Positions 27,360 through 36,329 of a DNA stretch of 64,000 nucleotides are shown piece after piece. Position 1 is the stretch's first letter, and every line of letters begins with the position of its first letter. The notes under the pieces were generated by a model. That model was not told the origin of the DNA, ran no database searches, and saw nothing but the letters and a program-made list of their open reading frames with translations. Location of the stretch: positions 260,001 to 324,000 of the forward strand of contig NZ_CP024199.1 of assembly GCF_002844375.1 (NCBI RefSeq), written 5' to 3'. Made by a program: the position numbers and the translations under genes. This DNA is from Thalassospira marina (lineage in GTDB: Bacteria; Pseudomonadota; Alphaproteobacteria; Rhodospirillales; Thalassospiraceae).

Positions 27360-27541
27360 TTAGCCTGGTTCCAGAATGGCTCCGGGAAAATAATCACTCA
27401 GGTGGCTATTGGCAACAATCGGACGGTGTAATCAATCAACGAAGATTGGTATTTCTGAGCAATAGTTTTTGCTGGAATGAAAATAGCCGGACAGTCTTAC
27501 CTATCCGGCACAGTTCTATTTGCTTTTTAGCTGATCACGCG
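27054..27541. repeat. 488-bp direct repeat, copy B
   Basis: Second copy of the segment at 17777-18263, same orientation, one base longer. Distance between copies is 9,277 bp. It ends abruptly at AGCTGATCACGCG, after which the two loci share nothing visible. Confidence 0.95.
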
Positions 27542-27776
27542 CTTCGGTTGTAACGGTTAGACAATAGTGTCGTTTTTGACAGTAAGAGTTTGTATCGCCC
27601 GCTAAAGCGTTGCTTTTGCCCATTGGGAAAAACTGTCAGGCGTCGCAGGTTGGGGGAGCTCTGTTTGCGCTGGGCTGGGAGTGCGCGCTTTCAATACCTA
27701 AGGGAAATTCATCATGAGGGTTGTGATGGAGTATTCCGGATCGTTTAATCAAAGCGGCCGTAATGGCCGATACTCC
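27542..27776. other. intergenic region with a nested inverted repeat
   Basis: No gene is seen here. At 27728-27776 GGAGTAT pairs with ATACTCC around an inner CGGCC-GTAAT-GGCCG stem, directly after the stop codon of the PfpI-type gene on the minus strand. It may be that gene's terminator, although its T-tract is weak. Confidence 0.4.
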
Positions 27777-28607
27777 TTATATTCCTAGGCGTTGTCCTGC
27801 GAGCATTGCTTCTCTTTCAACTTCTGCATCGCGGCCTTTGCGATGTTCTAGTGCTTTTTGGGTGCGTTCAGGCCCGGCTTCTGCGGGGGTGCCGTTGTGA
27901 AAAGGGGGCTGGGGCGAATATTCAAGAATTAATGCAACTCGTCGTGCAGCTTCCTCATCCTTGAGTTTGGTGGCAATGACAAGGGCGCAATCAATGCCTG
28001 CTGTCGTGCCACCTGCGGTAATACGATTACGGTCAACGACGACACGTTGGTCAACATGTCTTGCGCCCATCAGAGGGAGAAAACGGGTCAGTGCCCAGTA
28101 ACCTGTGGCATCGTAACCATTTAACAATCCAGATGCGGCCAGTGTGATGGAGCCGGTGCAAAATGCACTAACCCATTTCGCGCGAGATCCTCTGTCAGCT
28201 AGGAAATCAATAACTACCGGGTCATTCATATAGGCGATGGTTCCTATCGTACCACCGGGAACGAGCAATACATCAAGGTCGTTAGGACATTCATTAAAGG
28301 TGTGTGTGGGGGGAACCGAAAAACCAAGTTCGGTCGCAATCGGTGACTTATCTTTCCAAACCAGGAATATTCGGCAGCGTAGAATTGTCAGAACGGTGAG
28401 CGGGCCAACCAAATCAAGTGCGACCATGCCTGGATGGATCAATATTGCCACGTTTGGCGCATCAGCAGGAATTGGCATCATATGGGGTGCTGGTCGGGTT
28501 TTATCTTCAGCATGGGCCATGCCGGATAATGCCACAGGTAATGTAGCCGCAGCAGCTCCTGCAGTTGCAAAGGACAGGAAACTTCTGCGATTGAGCATTT
28601 CATCCAT
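27777..28607 (-). CDS. Tat-exported DJ-1/PfpI family protein
   Basis: A 276-residue protein with a twin-arginine signal peptide (NRRSFLSF at residues 6-13, then a hydrophobic stretch ending GMAHAED). The mature part is a DJ-1/PfpI (glutamine-amidotransferase-like) domain: VAILIHPGMVALDLVGPL, DVLLVPGG, and the nucleophile elbow AFCTGSITLAASGLL, followed by GGTTAGIDCAL. The closest functional pattern is isonitrile hydratase or the ligand domain of AraC-type GlxA regulators, but here there is no DNA-binding domain and the protein is exported folded. GGAGAAG 4 nt before the ATG supports the start. Substrate unknown. Confidence 0.88.
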   Translation of the reverse strand: MDEMLNRRSFLSFATAGAAAATLPVALSGMAHAEDKTRPAPHMMPIPADAPNVAILIHPGMVALDLVGPLTVLTILRCRIFLVWKDKSPIATELGFSVPPTHTFNECPNDLDVLLVPGGTIGTIAYMNDPVVIDFLADRGSRAKWVSAFCTGSITLAASGLLNGYDATGYWALTRFLPLMGARHVDQRVVVDRNRITAGGTTAGIDCALVIATKLKDEEAARRVALILEYSPQPPFHNGTPAEAGPERTQKALEHRKGRDAEVEREAMLAGQRLGI

Positions 28608-29112
28608 TTATCTTCTCCCGATATGGTCGCGCGTTTGACATCGAATTAAAAGCCGCGATTTATGAAGTTTGTTTGGGTATTTCCGTTAACTGTTAAAGAT
28701 GGACAAGGTGGAAGCTCAATTATTCCCAAAAATATTTGTTAAGCGCTCTCAAGTTAATGTGATGTGCTTGTTGATTGAGGAATCGCGAGAGCGAACATCT
28801 TTGTTTCATTTGCCTGCCAGGAAAAAAAATCTCAACAGAAGTGGAATAAAACACTTCCCTGATTGTCTACTCCACTATGGTTAAGGACGACAAACCGACA
28901 CAGGGCGGGGGTGCAACGGTGGAGTGGTATTCAGGGCGTATGTTTTTCGGGATATGTGATGGAACTGATGTTTATCAATTCCGCGATCCTGTAAATGTGA
29001 GATGGTCGCGTTCGGATATGGTGCAACGCCATTCTCAGGAGATCATCGGCAGGTATTGGTTGAGGTGCGATTTGATATTATCGCGGACGATAAAATCGGT
29101 AATCACACGCTC
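28608..29112. other. intergenic region with no recognised gene
   Basis: About 505 bp between the PfpI-type and DUF2946-like genes. Short plus-strand frames occur (for example 28699-28884 and 28877-29116) but show no family features, ribosome binding sites or sensible composition. The promoter of the receptor operon is probably here. Confidence 0.4.
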
Positions 29113-29556
29113 ATGAATTGCCAGGATCGACAGGCCGATTACAGAGCCGCTTGCTTTGCCCGAACTGAATCTTCAAGTGTTTTCTTTCGTCTTTTATTGA
29201 TCTTGTGTGTTCTCGTTTCTGCATTTAATGCTGCGGGCACGATGCCGATTTTCAAGAAAAGCGGCGGGATTGAGATCGTTATTTGTTCTGGTCACGGTCC
29301 GGTCAGGTTTGTTTCCAGCACCACAGAAACGTCTTATCCGAAAAATAAAAAGTCACATATTCCGCCGGCCAGTGCCGTTTGTAGCTGGTCGCTCCTTCAC
29401 CATGCAGCCATCGATGCAAATGTTCCGCTTTTCGATGCCCCGGTTTTCCTATGGATGCGGTTGCCGGACTTCCTGGTTGCTATCAGCCAGACGATTTCCC
29501 AGTCGATTTTTGGGCCTGTTGGGCGGTCCCCACCTTTTCGTGTGATGTCAGCATAA
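29113..29556 (+). CDS. DUF2946-like protein
   Basis: About 147 residues. After a basic N-terminus comes one membrane segment (FFRLLLILCVLVSAFNAAG), then the DUF2946 pattern: a Cys in VICSGHGP, a second Cys motif CSWSLLHH, and the C-terminal GRSPPF resembling the family's ARAPP ending. DUF2946 proteins are small exported proteins of unknown role, often encoded beside TonB-dependent receptors, as here (124 bp upstream). The frame is open from 29002; the start at ATG 29113 is a guess because no ribosome binding site is visible. Confidence 0.6.
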   Translation: MNCQDRQADYRAACFARTESSSVFFRLLLILCVLVSAFNAAGTMPIFKKSGGIEIVICSGHGPVRFVSSTTETSYPKNKKSHIPPASAVCSWSLLHHAAIDANVPLFDAPVFLWMRLPDFLVAISQTISQSIFGPVGRSPPFRVMSA

Positions 29557-29680
29557 ATATTCCCGGTGTCAGGCTCATGACACCGTATGCATTCACTCTC
29601 ACCAACGTCCCTGTTGCAGATTTTCCCGAGTGTACCGCACGTGGTACTTGTGAACCCTGCCGTTTGGGATAGTGATCATC

Positions 29681-31876
29681 ATGGAAAGAAATTTTCAAAT
29701 GGCAGATTGTCGGACCAGACAGTTGCGTCCTGTCGTTACGGCCGTTTTGTGGCTGGGAACAGCATTAACTTTTTGTATTTCCAACCGAGCCGTAGCCCAG
29801 AATAATGATATCGAACTCGCCCCCATTGTCATCAATGCAGATAAACCAAACACAAAACTGACACCTGTATATCCAGGCGGGCAGGTTGCTGCAGGTGCGG
29901 GCCTTGGCATCCTGGGCAATCGCAGTGATATGGATTCACCGTTTAGCACCAGGGCATTTACGTCTCAACTGGCGGAAGACCAACAGGCGCGCGCACTAAG
30001 CGACGTGATGATAAATGATTCTTCTGTTTCGCAAACCTTTCCGCGCAGCAGCTATCGTGACGTTTTTTATATCCGCGGATTTAGCTATTTTACCTACAAC
30101 ATCCTTTTGGACGGCATGCCGGGGATGGTTCCCAAACAGCGGGTATTACCGCAAAATTATGATCGTTTCGAAGTGCTCAAAGGGCCAGATACCTTTCTTA
30201 ATGGTGCTGTCGTTGGCAGTGCTGTTGGGGGAAGCATCAATGTCGTTCCCAAATATGCTGAGGACGATCCAACGCATCGGATGACGCTTGGCTACAGTTC
30301 GGATGCCCAGCCTTCAGCCAGTGTGGATTTGGGGCGACGTTTTGGTTCAGAGGGTCAATTTGGTGCGCGAACCAATCTGACTTTCCGGGATGGTGATCTG
30401 GCCGTTGATGATTATAACGAACGACTTGGATCTGCCGTGTTGGGGCTGGATTACCAAGGCGACAGGCTGCGTCTTTTTGCCGATCTCGGCTATCAGAAAA
30501 ACCACACCGAGAATACGGATTGGGCTTTTCGTCTTGCACCGGGAGCCCGCGTTCCAGATGCGCCCGACGGAAAAATTAATCTTTCTCAGGATTGGGCTGG
30601 TTTTGACACCGAGGATTATTTTACCACGCTGCGTGGCGAATACGATTTTTCAAAGGTAACAACGGGCTATTTTAAACTGGGTTATGCTCATACTGCGACA
30701 GAGGGGACCATCGCCAATCCATCGTCTTTGCAATCAAATGGGGATTTTACTGTTGGTGGAAACAGTTTTCCATCCGGTGGCCAGCATCGTTATGCCGAAA
30801 CAGGAGTCAAAAACAATTTTTCGACAGGTCCGGTGCACCATGAAACGGTACTTGCGGCATCGCTATGGGACCTGGATCTGAAATCGGGTTTTGCCGATCT
30901 TGGTGTGGGTGGGGTTTCAAATATATACGATCCGGTCGCATTCCCCGGGCCGGCGGCGGGTTCTGAACTGACGCTTGACGAGTTTGGCACTACATCCAAA
31001 ACCCGGTTTAGCAGCCTGATAGCTGCCGATACACTCGGCTTTGCTGATGATCAGGTACAATTGACGCTGGGAGGCCGCTCGCAGCGGATTAAAGCCCAAG
31101 GATATGATGCAGCCACAGGTAATCAAAAATCGAGTTATGATGAAACCCGTTTGACCCCGGCGGCTGGTGTTACATGGCATCTGCGTCCGGATATTTCCAT
31201 TTACGGAAATTATGTTGAATCTCTTCAACAGGGACCGACTGCACCGGCAGGAACCGTTAACCAGGGTGATGTTTTTGCGCCAGTGGTATCGCGCCAGGTG
31301 GAGGTTGGCGTGAAATACGATGCGGGCAGCTGGGGCGGGCAATTGGCCTATTTTAACATTCGCCAGCCAAGTGGCGTGACCGATCCTGTGTCGAATGTTT
31401 ATGCTGTCGATGGCGAACAGGAAAATCGTGGTGTCGAGCTGAATATTCAGGGTGAATTGAAAGAAGGCCTGCGCGCCATTGGTGGCATAACGGTGTATGA
31501 TGCCGATGTCAGCGGTTCAGCAGGCGGTACGCTTGATGGTAACCGCCCTGTTGGTGTGCCCGACTGGCAAAGTGTTGTTGGCTTGGAACAGGATATCAGC
31601 GCCGTACCGGGATTTACCGTTTCCGGGCGTGTGATCCACACTGGTGAACAATATGCTGATGCATCAAATACCCAAAAGCTGCCCGATTGGACCCGTTTGG
31701 ATGTAGGTGCCAGATACACCATCGACCGACCCGACAGTAACCCCATCGTTGTGCGCCTGAGCATTGAAAATGTGTTGGGGCTTGATTACTGGGCATCGGC
31801 GTCAAGTGGCCAGGTCTCAGGCATCTCACGTGGAGCGCCCCGGACATTTCTGGTTTCGACATCGTTTGATTTCTAA
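29681..31876 (+). CDS. TonB-dependent siderophore receptor
   Basis: An outer-membrane receptor of about 731 residues. It has a signal peptide (hydrophobic TAVLWLGTALTFCIS, cleavage after AVAQ), a TonB-box/plug region (IVINADKP, SDVMINDSSVSQTFPRSSYR, FYIRGFSYFTYNILLDGMPG, then PQNYDRFEVLKGPDTFLNG) and a 22-strand barrel ending in aromatic SFDF. The plug resembles FhuE/FpvA-type siderophore receptors. Ligand specificity cannot be read. The frame opens with GTG 29672; ATG 29681 and ATG 29699 are alternatives. It probably forms a unit with the DUF2946-like gene. No clear Fur box was identified. Confidence 0.92.
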   Translation: MERNFQMADCRTRQLRPVVTAVLWLGTALTFCISNRAVAQNNDIELAPIVINADKPNTKLTPVYPGGQVAAGAGLGILGNRSDMDSPFSTRAFTSQLAEDQQARALSDVMINDSSVSQTFPRSSYRDVFYIRGFSYFTYNILLDGMPGMVPKQRVLPQNYDRFEVLKGPDTFLNGAVVGSAVGGSINVVPKYAEDDPTHRMTLGYSSDAQPSASVDLGRRFGSEGQFGARTNLTFRDGDLAVDDYNERLGSAVLGLDYQGDRLRLFADLGYQKNHTENTDWAFRLAPGARVPDAPDGKINLSQDWAGFDTEDYFTTLRGEYDFSKVTTGYFKLGYAHTATEGTIANPSSLQSNGDFTVGGNSFPSGGQHRYAETGVKNNFSTGPVHHETVLAASLWDLDLKSGFADLGVGGVSNIYDPVAFPGPAAGSELTLDEFGTTSKTRFSSLIAADTLGFADDQVQLTLGGRSQRIKAQGYDAATGNQKSSYDETRLTPAAGVTWHLRPDISIYGNYVESLQQGPTAPAGTVNQGDVFAPVVSRQVEVGVKYDAGSWGGQLAYFNIRQPSGVTDPVSNVYAVDGEQENRGVELNIQGELKEGLRAIGGITVYDADVSGSAGGTLDGNRPVGVPDWQSVVGLEQDISAVPGFTVSGRVIHTGEQYADASNTQKLPDWTRLDVGARYTIDRPDSNPIVVRLSIENVLGLDYWASASSGQVSGISRGAPRTFLVSTSFDF

Positions 31877-32273
31877 GTGCCTCCAAATATCAGAGATCAG
31901 CTTTCGAAGGCCACTATGTTTGAACCGGTAAAATTTTACCGGTTCACGTCTTTTGAGTCACAAAGGGTACGATCATTGGAAGGTCGGATTATAGCTCTAA
32001 GATATGATGCCTTCGCTTGGCGTTTGTCTTTCAATCCGCAGTAACGGCTTAGCTTTTGGTTGTTTTAACAGCAGCGCAAAGATGTTGTCGCCGCTTCCAG
32101 GGCCAAGTCAGGGCTTTGCCCTCTGCCGTAAAGCAGAATCAGGGTCCCGGTTCAGGCCTTAACGGCCTGAACATCCCATATTCAGCTTGACGGCATTCAC
32201 CCTTTTTTGACGACGGGAAGAAGTTGAACCGGCCAGGCCGGTCCTTTTGGTGTCCGTCAGAGAAGGGATTACG
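31877..32273. other. intergenic region between receptor and hypothetical gene
   Basis: No gene is seen. It holds the palindrome at 31922-31945 and, near its right end (32228-32242), a second small hairpin ACCGG-CCAGG-CCGGT followed by CCTTTT, just before the ribosome binding site of the next gene. Confidence 0.4.
31922..31945. terminator. 24-bp perfect palindrome / terminator
   Basis: GAACCGGTAAAATTTTACCGGTTC is a perfect palindrome followed by ACGTCTTTT, placed 45 bp after the receptor gene. It can act as a terminator hairpin. It differs from the palindrome at 33598-33621 by one base pair exchanged on both arms. Confidence 0.75.
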
Positions 32274-32870
32274 ATGATGCACAAGGTAACAGAGCGCGAT
32301 ATTTACACCGCCAAGCAGATTGCCGGTGAATTTGATACGGCTGTCAGGGCAAACAAGAGTGATGCCGCGCAAAAGGCAGCACAGGGCTTTCGGGGACTGC
32401 TTGCTTCAGCCAATGGTGAAGCAGGCGAATTTGGCACCTTTGCGCCAGCCGGGGCAGGAGCGGTGATCACAGCGGCACTTACAGCGAAAGACGGCGATGT
32501 TCCGCATTGGGGTCAGAACGGTTTGTTTGTGCTGGAAACGGACTATGCCCGTGTACTGGTTAATTTTATCTGTCCGCTCGATATGTGCAGCCGATTTGAA
32601 TTTAATGCCATTGATCTTGATCTGCCGTTTATTTCCGAGACGGGTTTTCGGTCGCATTTTTACGCGGAATGGCCACCTTTTAGCGTTAAAGAGGCCGCAG
32701 GCATTGTCTTTTGCCAATATGCAAAAGCCAACAACATGAAGAATATTAAACCGGAATATCGTCATAGCCGACTGGATCGGATTCCTGATTTTATTCAGGT
32801 TTCCTGCAGTGATTTTCAAGGAGTTCTTACGGAGGTCGACAATACCGGGCAAATCGGATTCAAGTTTTAA
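32274..32870 (+). CDS. hypothetical protein
   Basis: A 198-residue soluble protein that I do not recognise. It starts at tandem ATG codons preceded by AGAGAAGG; the frame is open 27 bp further upstream from a TTG. The N-terminus is helical and charged (KVTERDIYTAKQIAGEFDTA), followed by an Ala/Gly-rich stretch and a second half rich in aromatic residues (FRSHFYAEWPPFSVKEAAG). No membrane segment or known motif. It stands between the two matching palindromes together with the toxin-antitoxin pair, suggesting a shared origin. Confidence 0.65.
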   Translation: MMHKVTERDIYTAKQIAGEFDTAVRANKSDAAQKAAQGFRGLLASANGEAGEFGTFAPAGAGAVITAALTAKDGDVPHWGQNGLFVLETDYARVLVNFICPLDMCSRFEFNAIDLDLPFISETGFRSHFYAEWPPFSVKEAAGIVFCQYAKANNMKNIKPEYRHSRLDRIPDFIQVSCSDFQGVLTEVDNTGQIGFKF

Positions 32871-33028
32871 CGCTTGGAATGTTGGTTAAAGTCGGCGTTC
32901 TGCAGCGCGGGTTGGTAGTCCGTCCAATACCACGGAGGATTGCCATTCCCGTCGCGCACGGTGAGCGAATGGTATTTTGTCCACAAATGTATTAATGTGG
33001 GTTTGTGTGATTTCGTGGAGTTACCCTT

Positions 33029-33280
33029 ATGAGCCGCCTTACAATCGACATAACCGACCAGCAGCACCAAAGTCTGAAGGCTATGGCCGCGTTGCAGGGA
33101 AAGACCATCAAACAGTATGCACTGGAGCGCTTGTTTCCTGATCATGCCGACACTGATAAGGCATGGCATGACCTGAAGTCGCTTCTGGAAAATCGTATAA
33201 ACGACGGGCTTGCAGGGAAGGTGACTGCGAAAAGTATCGATGAGATTGTCGATGAAGAACTGGCCGGGAAACGCGGTTGA
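33029..33280 (+). CDS. parD: ParD-like antitoxin
   Basis: An 83-residue protein with an N-terminal ribbon-helix-helix-like DNA-binding region (SRLTIDITDQQHQSLKAMAA, QGKTIKQYALERLF) and an acidic C-terminal tail (AKSIDEIVDEELAGKRG) of the kind that wraps the toxin. TGGAG precedes the ATG. It overlaps the toxin gene by 4 bp (TTGA). Family knowledge: such antitoxins neutralise ParE/RelE toxins and repress their own operon. Confidence 0.85.
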   Translation: MSRLTIDITDQQHQSLKAMAALQGKTIKQYALERLFPDHADTDKAWHDLKSLLENRINDGLAGKVTAKSIDEIVDEELAGKRG

Positions 33281-33588
33281 TCAATTATATTCTGACGGCT
33301 GAAGCTGATTTGCGTGGTATCATTCGCTATACGGCCAAGGAATGGGGGGCTGTGCAGGTTCGCCGATATATTGCGCGGTTGGAGCAGGGAATTTCCAAAC
33401 TGGCTATTGGGTTAGGACCGTTCAGGGAGATGAGCGAAATCTTTCCCGGGCTTAGAGTTGGACATTGTGAGCGCCACTATGTTTTTTGCCTGCCACGCGA
33501 AAATGCACCTGCGTTGATTATTGCGATTTTTCATGAACGTATGGACCTCATGACCCGGCTGGCTGACAGGATCAGTCCAAAAAGTTAG
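33277..33588 (+). CDS. parE: ParE/RelE-family toxin
   Basis: A 103-residue toxin with the family pattern: YILTAEADLRGIIRYTAKEWG at the N-terminus, the central PFREMSEIFPGLRVGHCERH strand and the IIAIFHERMDLMTRLADR ending. It starts with TTG overlapping the antitoxin stop. ParE toxins poison gyrase and RelE toxins cleave mRNA; the pattern here is closer to ParE. The pair likely stabilises the neighbouring mobile region. Confidence 0.87.
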   Translation: MINYILTAEADLRGIIRYTAKEWGAVQVRRYIARLEQGISKLAIGLGPFREMSEIFPGLRVGHCERHYVFCLPRENAPALIIAIFHERMDLMTRLADRISPKS

Positions 33589-33597
33589 GTGATTTTC

Positions 33598-33621
33598 GAA
33601 CCGGCAAAATTTTGCCGGTTC
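33598..33621. terminator. 24-bp perfect palindrome between convergent genes
   Basis: GAACCGGCAAAATTTTGCCGGTTC lies 10 bp after parE and overlaps the stop codon of the convergent recombinase gene, so it can terminate both. It equals the palindrome at 31922-31945 except for one symmetrical base-pair change, and both are followed by AC. Confidence 0.75.
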
Positions 33622-35332
33622 ACTTTCTCTGGCCTAAAATGCGGACCATCGCTGGAAAGTCGTATTCAATCTCGCACGTTCGATACCAGCGTTTGCCGTC
33701 CGGATCCCAATGGGCAGTGATGGCGTAGCTTTTCATGGTATGGCGCAATTGCGTGACGGCCTTCGGGTCGCGGCTCCATATCATCAGCTTGTTGATGGTT
33801 TTGACAAAGCGTGAATGGATTTCACGAATATTGGTTGGTGCTAAGAGGTCTGCCAGTGCACGTTTTTCCCGCTCAATGTCAAGGCGGGTAAGGCGCATTT
33901 GTTCGGTATTATCCTCGAACCAGGCTTTAAGTTCCTTTGTGTCGCTGCCAAGGCCAAAGGTGCTGAGTGCATGCTCCGCCCGGTTCCGCAATTCTTCCAG
34001 TTTTTGGTGCGACTTTTCGAGATGGGTCTGATGGCGTTGACGTTTGCGCTCCATCGCATCGCTATCATAGAAAGCTCTTATGTCATCCGGCTTAAGCCGC
34101 AGGGCGGCGGTAATAACCGCCTCTATCAGCTCTGCATAGCGAACAGCACGATTGGCGCATTGATGGTACTTGCATGAATAGCGGTCAGCCCAATGTGCGC
34201 CCATGCGAACGTTATGATGAGCACATTTGAGCCGGCCTGCGAATAGCGCGGAAACTTTGCCAGCGGTCTTGATCTGTCGTTCCCGCCAGTCTCGAATGCG
34301 TGATTTGGCCATCGCCTCGGTTTCGACCGGATCACGGAGTTTGGCAGTTTCCCGATATTCGGCTGCTTTACTGGAACGTTCGTCAAGCATGGCCTGTACG
34401 GCATCGAACGTTGCATCATCGATAAGTTGCAGTTCCGGGATTGGTACGCGGATCCACTCGCTTTCAGGGCGCATCACCGAGAGCTTTTTTCCGGTCTCCG
34501 GGTTCTTGCGATATTGCATGCGGTTGAAAGTAACGATGCCGCGATACAGAGTATTGCGCAACAGGCCGGTTTTTCGCACCCTTGTTCCGACCAGTGTCGT
34601 CGGCGCCCATTTGCCGCCTGAGGGGGCCGCAATGCCCATACGATCCAGCGCATTGCAGATGTGGCGCAGCTTTTCACCGCTTTGATACATCGTAAATATC
34701 TTGCGGATGGTTTCCGCTTCAGCTGGAACGATTTTTCGTTTGCCGTGTAAAACACCGCCATTTTCGTCCAGGCCTCGTACGATCTCATATCCGTATGTGC
34801 GCCCGCCTGGCACGCTGCCGCGCAATACAGCTGCGACCATTCCACGGTGGGTTTTGTCTGATAGATCCTTGAGGTAAAGGGCATTCATCGTGCCTTTAAG
34901 GCCGATATGCAACTCGTTGATCACGCCTTCACTGATGGTTTCGACTTCAATGCCGACAAACATCATCTTTTTAAAGAAATTGGCCGTGTCTGCCTGATCC
35001 CGGCTGATGCGCGAAAGGTCTTCGCAAATGATACGGTCAAACCGGTTATCGAACGCCGCCATCAGCAGGCTGGCAATACCGGGCCGGTTTTCCATCATGG
35101 CACCGGAAAAGGCTTCATCGTGGTAAATATCGGTGATCTGGTAGTTCTTTGCCACGCAATAGGCTTCGCATCTTGAAATCTGGTCATGGCTGCTGGTGGC
35201 CTGGCGATCCGTCGAATGACGGGCATAAATGGCAACTCTCACGTAATTCGGCCTATTGCTCTTAAAGGTAATCTGAGGAGGGAGTGATAGGCCGCCAATC
35301 ATCCACATGGGATGCCATGGTGCAACCTGCAA
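33620..35332 (-). CDS. large serine recombinase
   Basis: A 570-residue large serine recombinase. The catalytic domain begins after about 30 residues with VRVAIYARHSTDRQ (nucleophile Ser in ARHS) and includes RIICEDLSRISRDQADTANF. The recombinase domain follows (PGGRTYGYEIVRG, FTMYQSGEKLRHICNALD), then a zinc ribbon (LKCAHHNVRMGAHW ... YSCKYHQCANR) and a coiled-coil C-terminal part. Such enzymes integrate phages and integrative elements or excise them. The first Met residues are uncertain. It is divergent from the defence-like operon and is the best candidate integrase of the mobile region to its right; the matching attachment sites were not identified. Confidence 0.92.
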   Translation of the reverse strand: MQVAPWHPMWMIGGLSLPPQITFKSNRPNYVRVAIYARHSTDRQATSSHDQISRCEAYCVAKNYQITDIYHDEAFSGAMMENRPGIASLLMAAFDNRFDRIICEDLSRISRDQADTANFFKKMMFVGIEVETISEGVINELHIGLKGTMNALYLKDLSDKTHRGMVAAVLRGSVPGGRTYGYEIVRGLDENGGVLHGKRKIVPAEAETIRKIFTMYQSGEKLRHICNALDRMGIAAPSGGKWAPTTLVGTRVRKTGLLRNTLYRGIVTFNRMQYRKNPETGKKLSVMRPESEWIRVPIPELQLIDDATFDAVQAMLDERSSKAAEYRETAKLRDPVETEAMAKSRIRDWRERQIKTAGKVSALFAGRLKCAHHNVRMGAHWADRYSCKYHQCANRAVRYAELIEAVITAALRLKPDDIRAFYDSDAMERKRQRHQTHLEKSHQKLEELRNRAEHALSTFGLGSDTKELKAWFEDNTEQMRLTRLDIEREKRALADLLAPTNIREIHSRFVKTINKLMIWSRDPKAVTQLRHTMKSYAITAHWDPDGKRWYRTCEIEYDFPAMVRILGQRK

Positions 35333-36329
35333 AACGGATAGGTTTTTGGCGGAAACCCGCCATGTAATCTATACATTTCAACTATTTGCAGAAGATTGCA
35401 GAAGATTGCAGAAGATTGCAGAAGATTGCACGAGAATGCGGGAGTTTGCATAACGTTGCACGAGGTTGCACAACCCTACCCTGTCGTTGGTCTGGCAGGA
35501 TAGGTGTGGTGGGCCCACCACACAGCCCAAATGGGCATCCTGCTTATTCGCATGGCGGTGCCATGCTCAACGAAAACAGTGTTAAGGTTGTGCAGATGAT
35601 TGTCCGATGTTGATTGGTAGGATGTATTCGGATCGGCCTCTCAACGAAGTACAGATCAAAGACGTTGATGAGTTAGTTTATTGCTAGGTCAATTCTAGTT
35701 TGAATAAGCATTTCTTTAATGGTCGATTTGCCATGTTGCCTGTGTAACTCATTCCTTAATTATGAAGAATTAACCGAACTGGGGCGGGTTTTGTAAATTA
35801 CTCCAAAGAATATTGGTAATTTGATCGGATTGTATTGTCCTGAGTTTTGTATAATCAGGTTATAAGGTTGAAGGGGGTGCTGAGTAGTATTTGCGCTCAG
35901 TTCCCGTGCATTATAACAACGATCTTAGGAGGCTCTCCTAAAGTTCCAACGCATCTATTTCAATGAGAAGGTTAGGAGCGCGGCAACTATTTCCACAAAA
36001 CTTGAAAATACCCATAAACTATTGCCTCTTTTAACACTCTGCGGTTCAGTGCTAAAGGCGAGTTGATCGATTATCAGGGTTGGCCCATAGGTTGCAGACC
36101 TTTATCGTTCTGAATAGCCCGGTCTTTTCTAGACTGAACTGCCCCTTTCCCGGTAGACAAGCCCCGCCTCATGAGGTGGGTTTGGATGGGTGACACCGTT
36201 GCCTTGCTTTTCTCTGCTTGGTGATATGCACGCCTTTGCGAGCATCAGTGTTGTGTCAACCGGCGACGAATTTACCTTCCCGAACACAATCAATGATTGC
36301 TATCATGTTCGCAACTTATGGGGGATTGG
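35333..36329. other. 1-kb intergenic region between recombinase and nuclease operon
   Basis: No credible gene is seen. It holds the TTGCA array at 35386-35475 and a GC hairpin CCCGCCTCATGAGGTGGG at 36163-36180 followed by TTTGG. The section 35640-36060 is AT-rich. Promoters of both divergent units and a recombinase attachment site could lie here. Confidence 0.5.
35386..35475. repeat. nine tandem 10-bp TTGCA repeats
   Basis: TTGCA occurs at 35386, 35396, 35406, 35416, 35426, 35446, 35456 and 35466, with a variant ATGCG at 35436, so nine units run at exactly 10-bp spacing. The first four units are identical (TTGCAGAAGA); the rest vary outside the TTGCA core. Ten base pairs is about one helical turn, so the boxes face one side of the DNA. 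The array starts 54 bp before the recombinase start and may be its operator or a recombination accessory site. Confidence 0.9.

Noticed and set aside
28699..29116. Short plus-strand frames upstream of the DUF2946-like gene
   Set aside because: No ribosome binding sites, no hydrophobic or domain pattern and overlapping phases; treated as non-coding.
35386..35475. CRISPR array or replication iterons
   Set aside because: Units are only 10 bp with no spacers, so not CRISPR; no replication gene is adjacent, so a classical iteron origin is unlikely.
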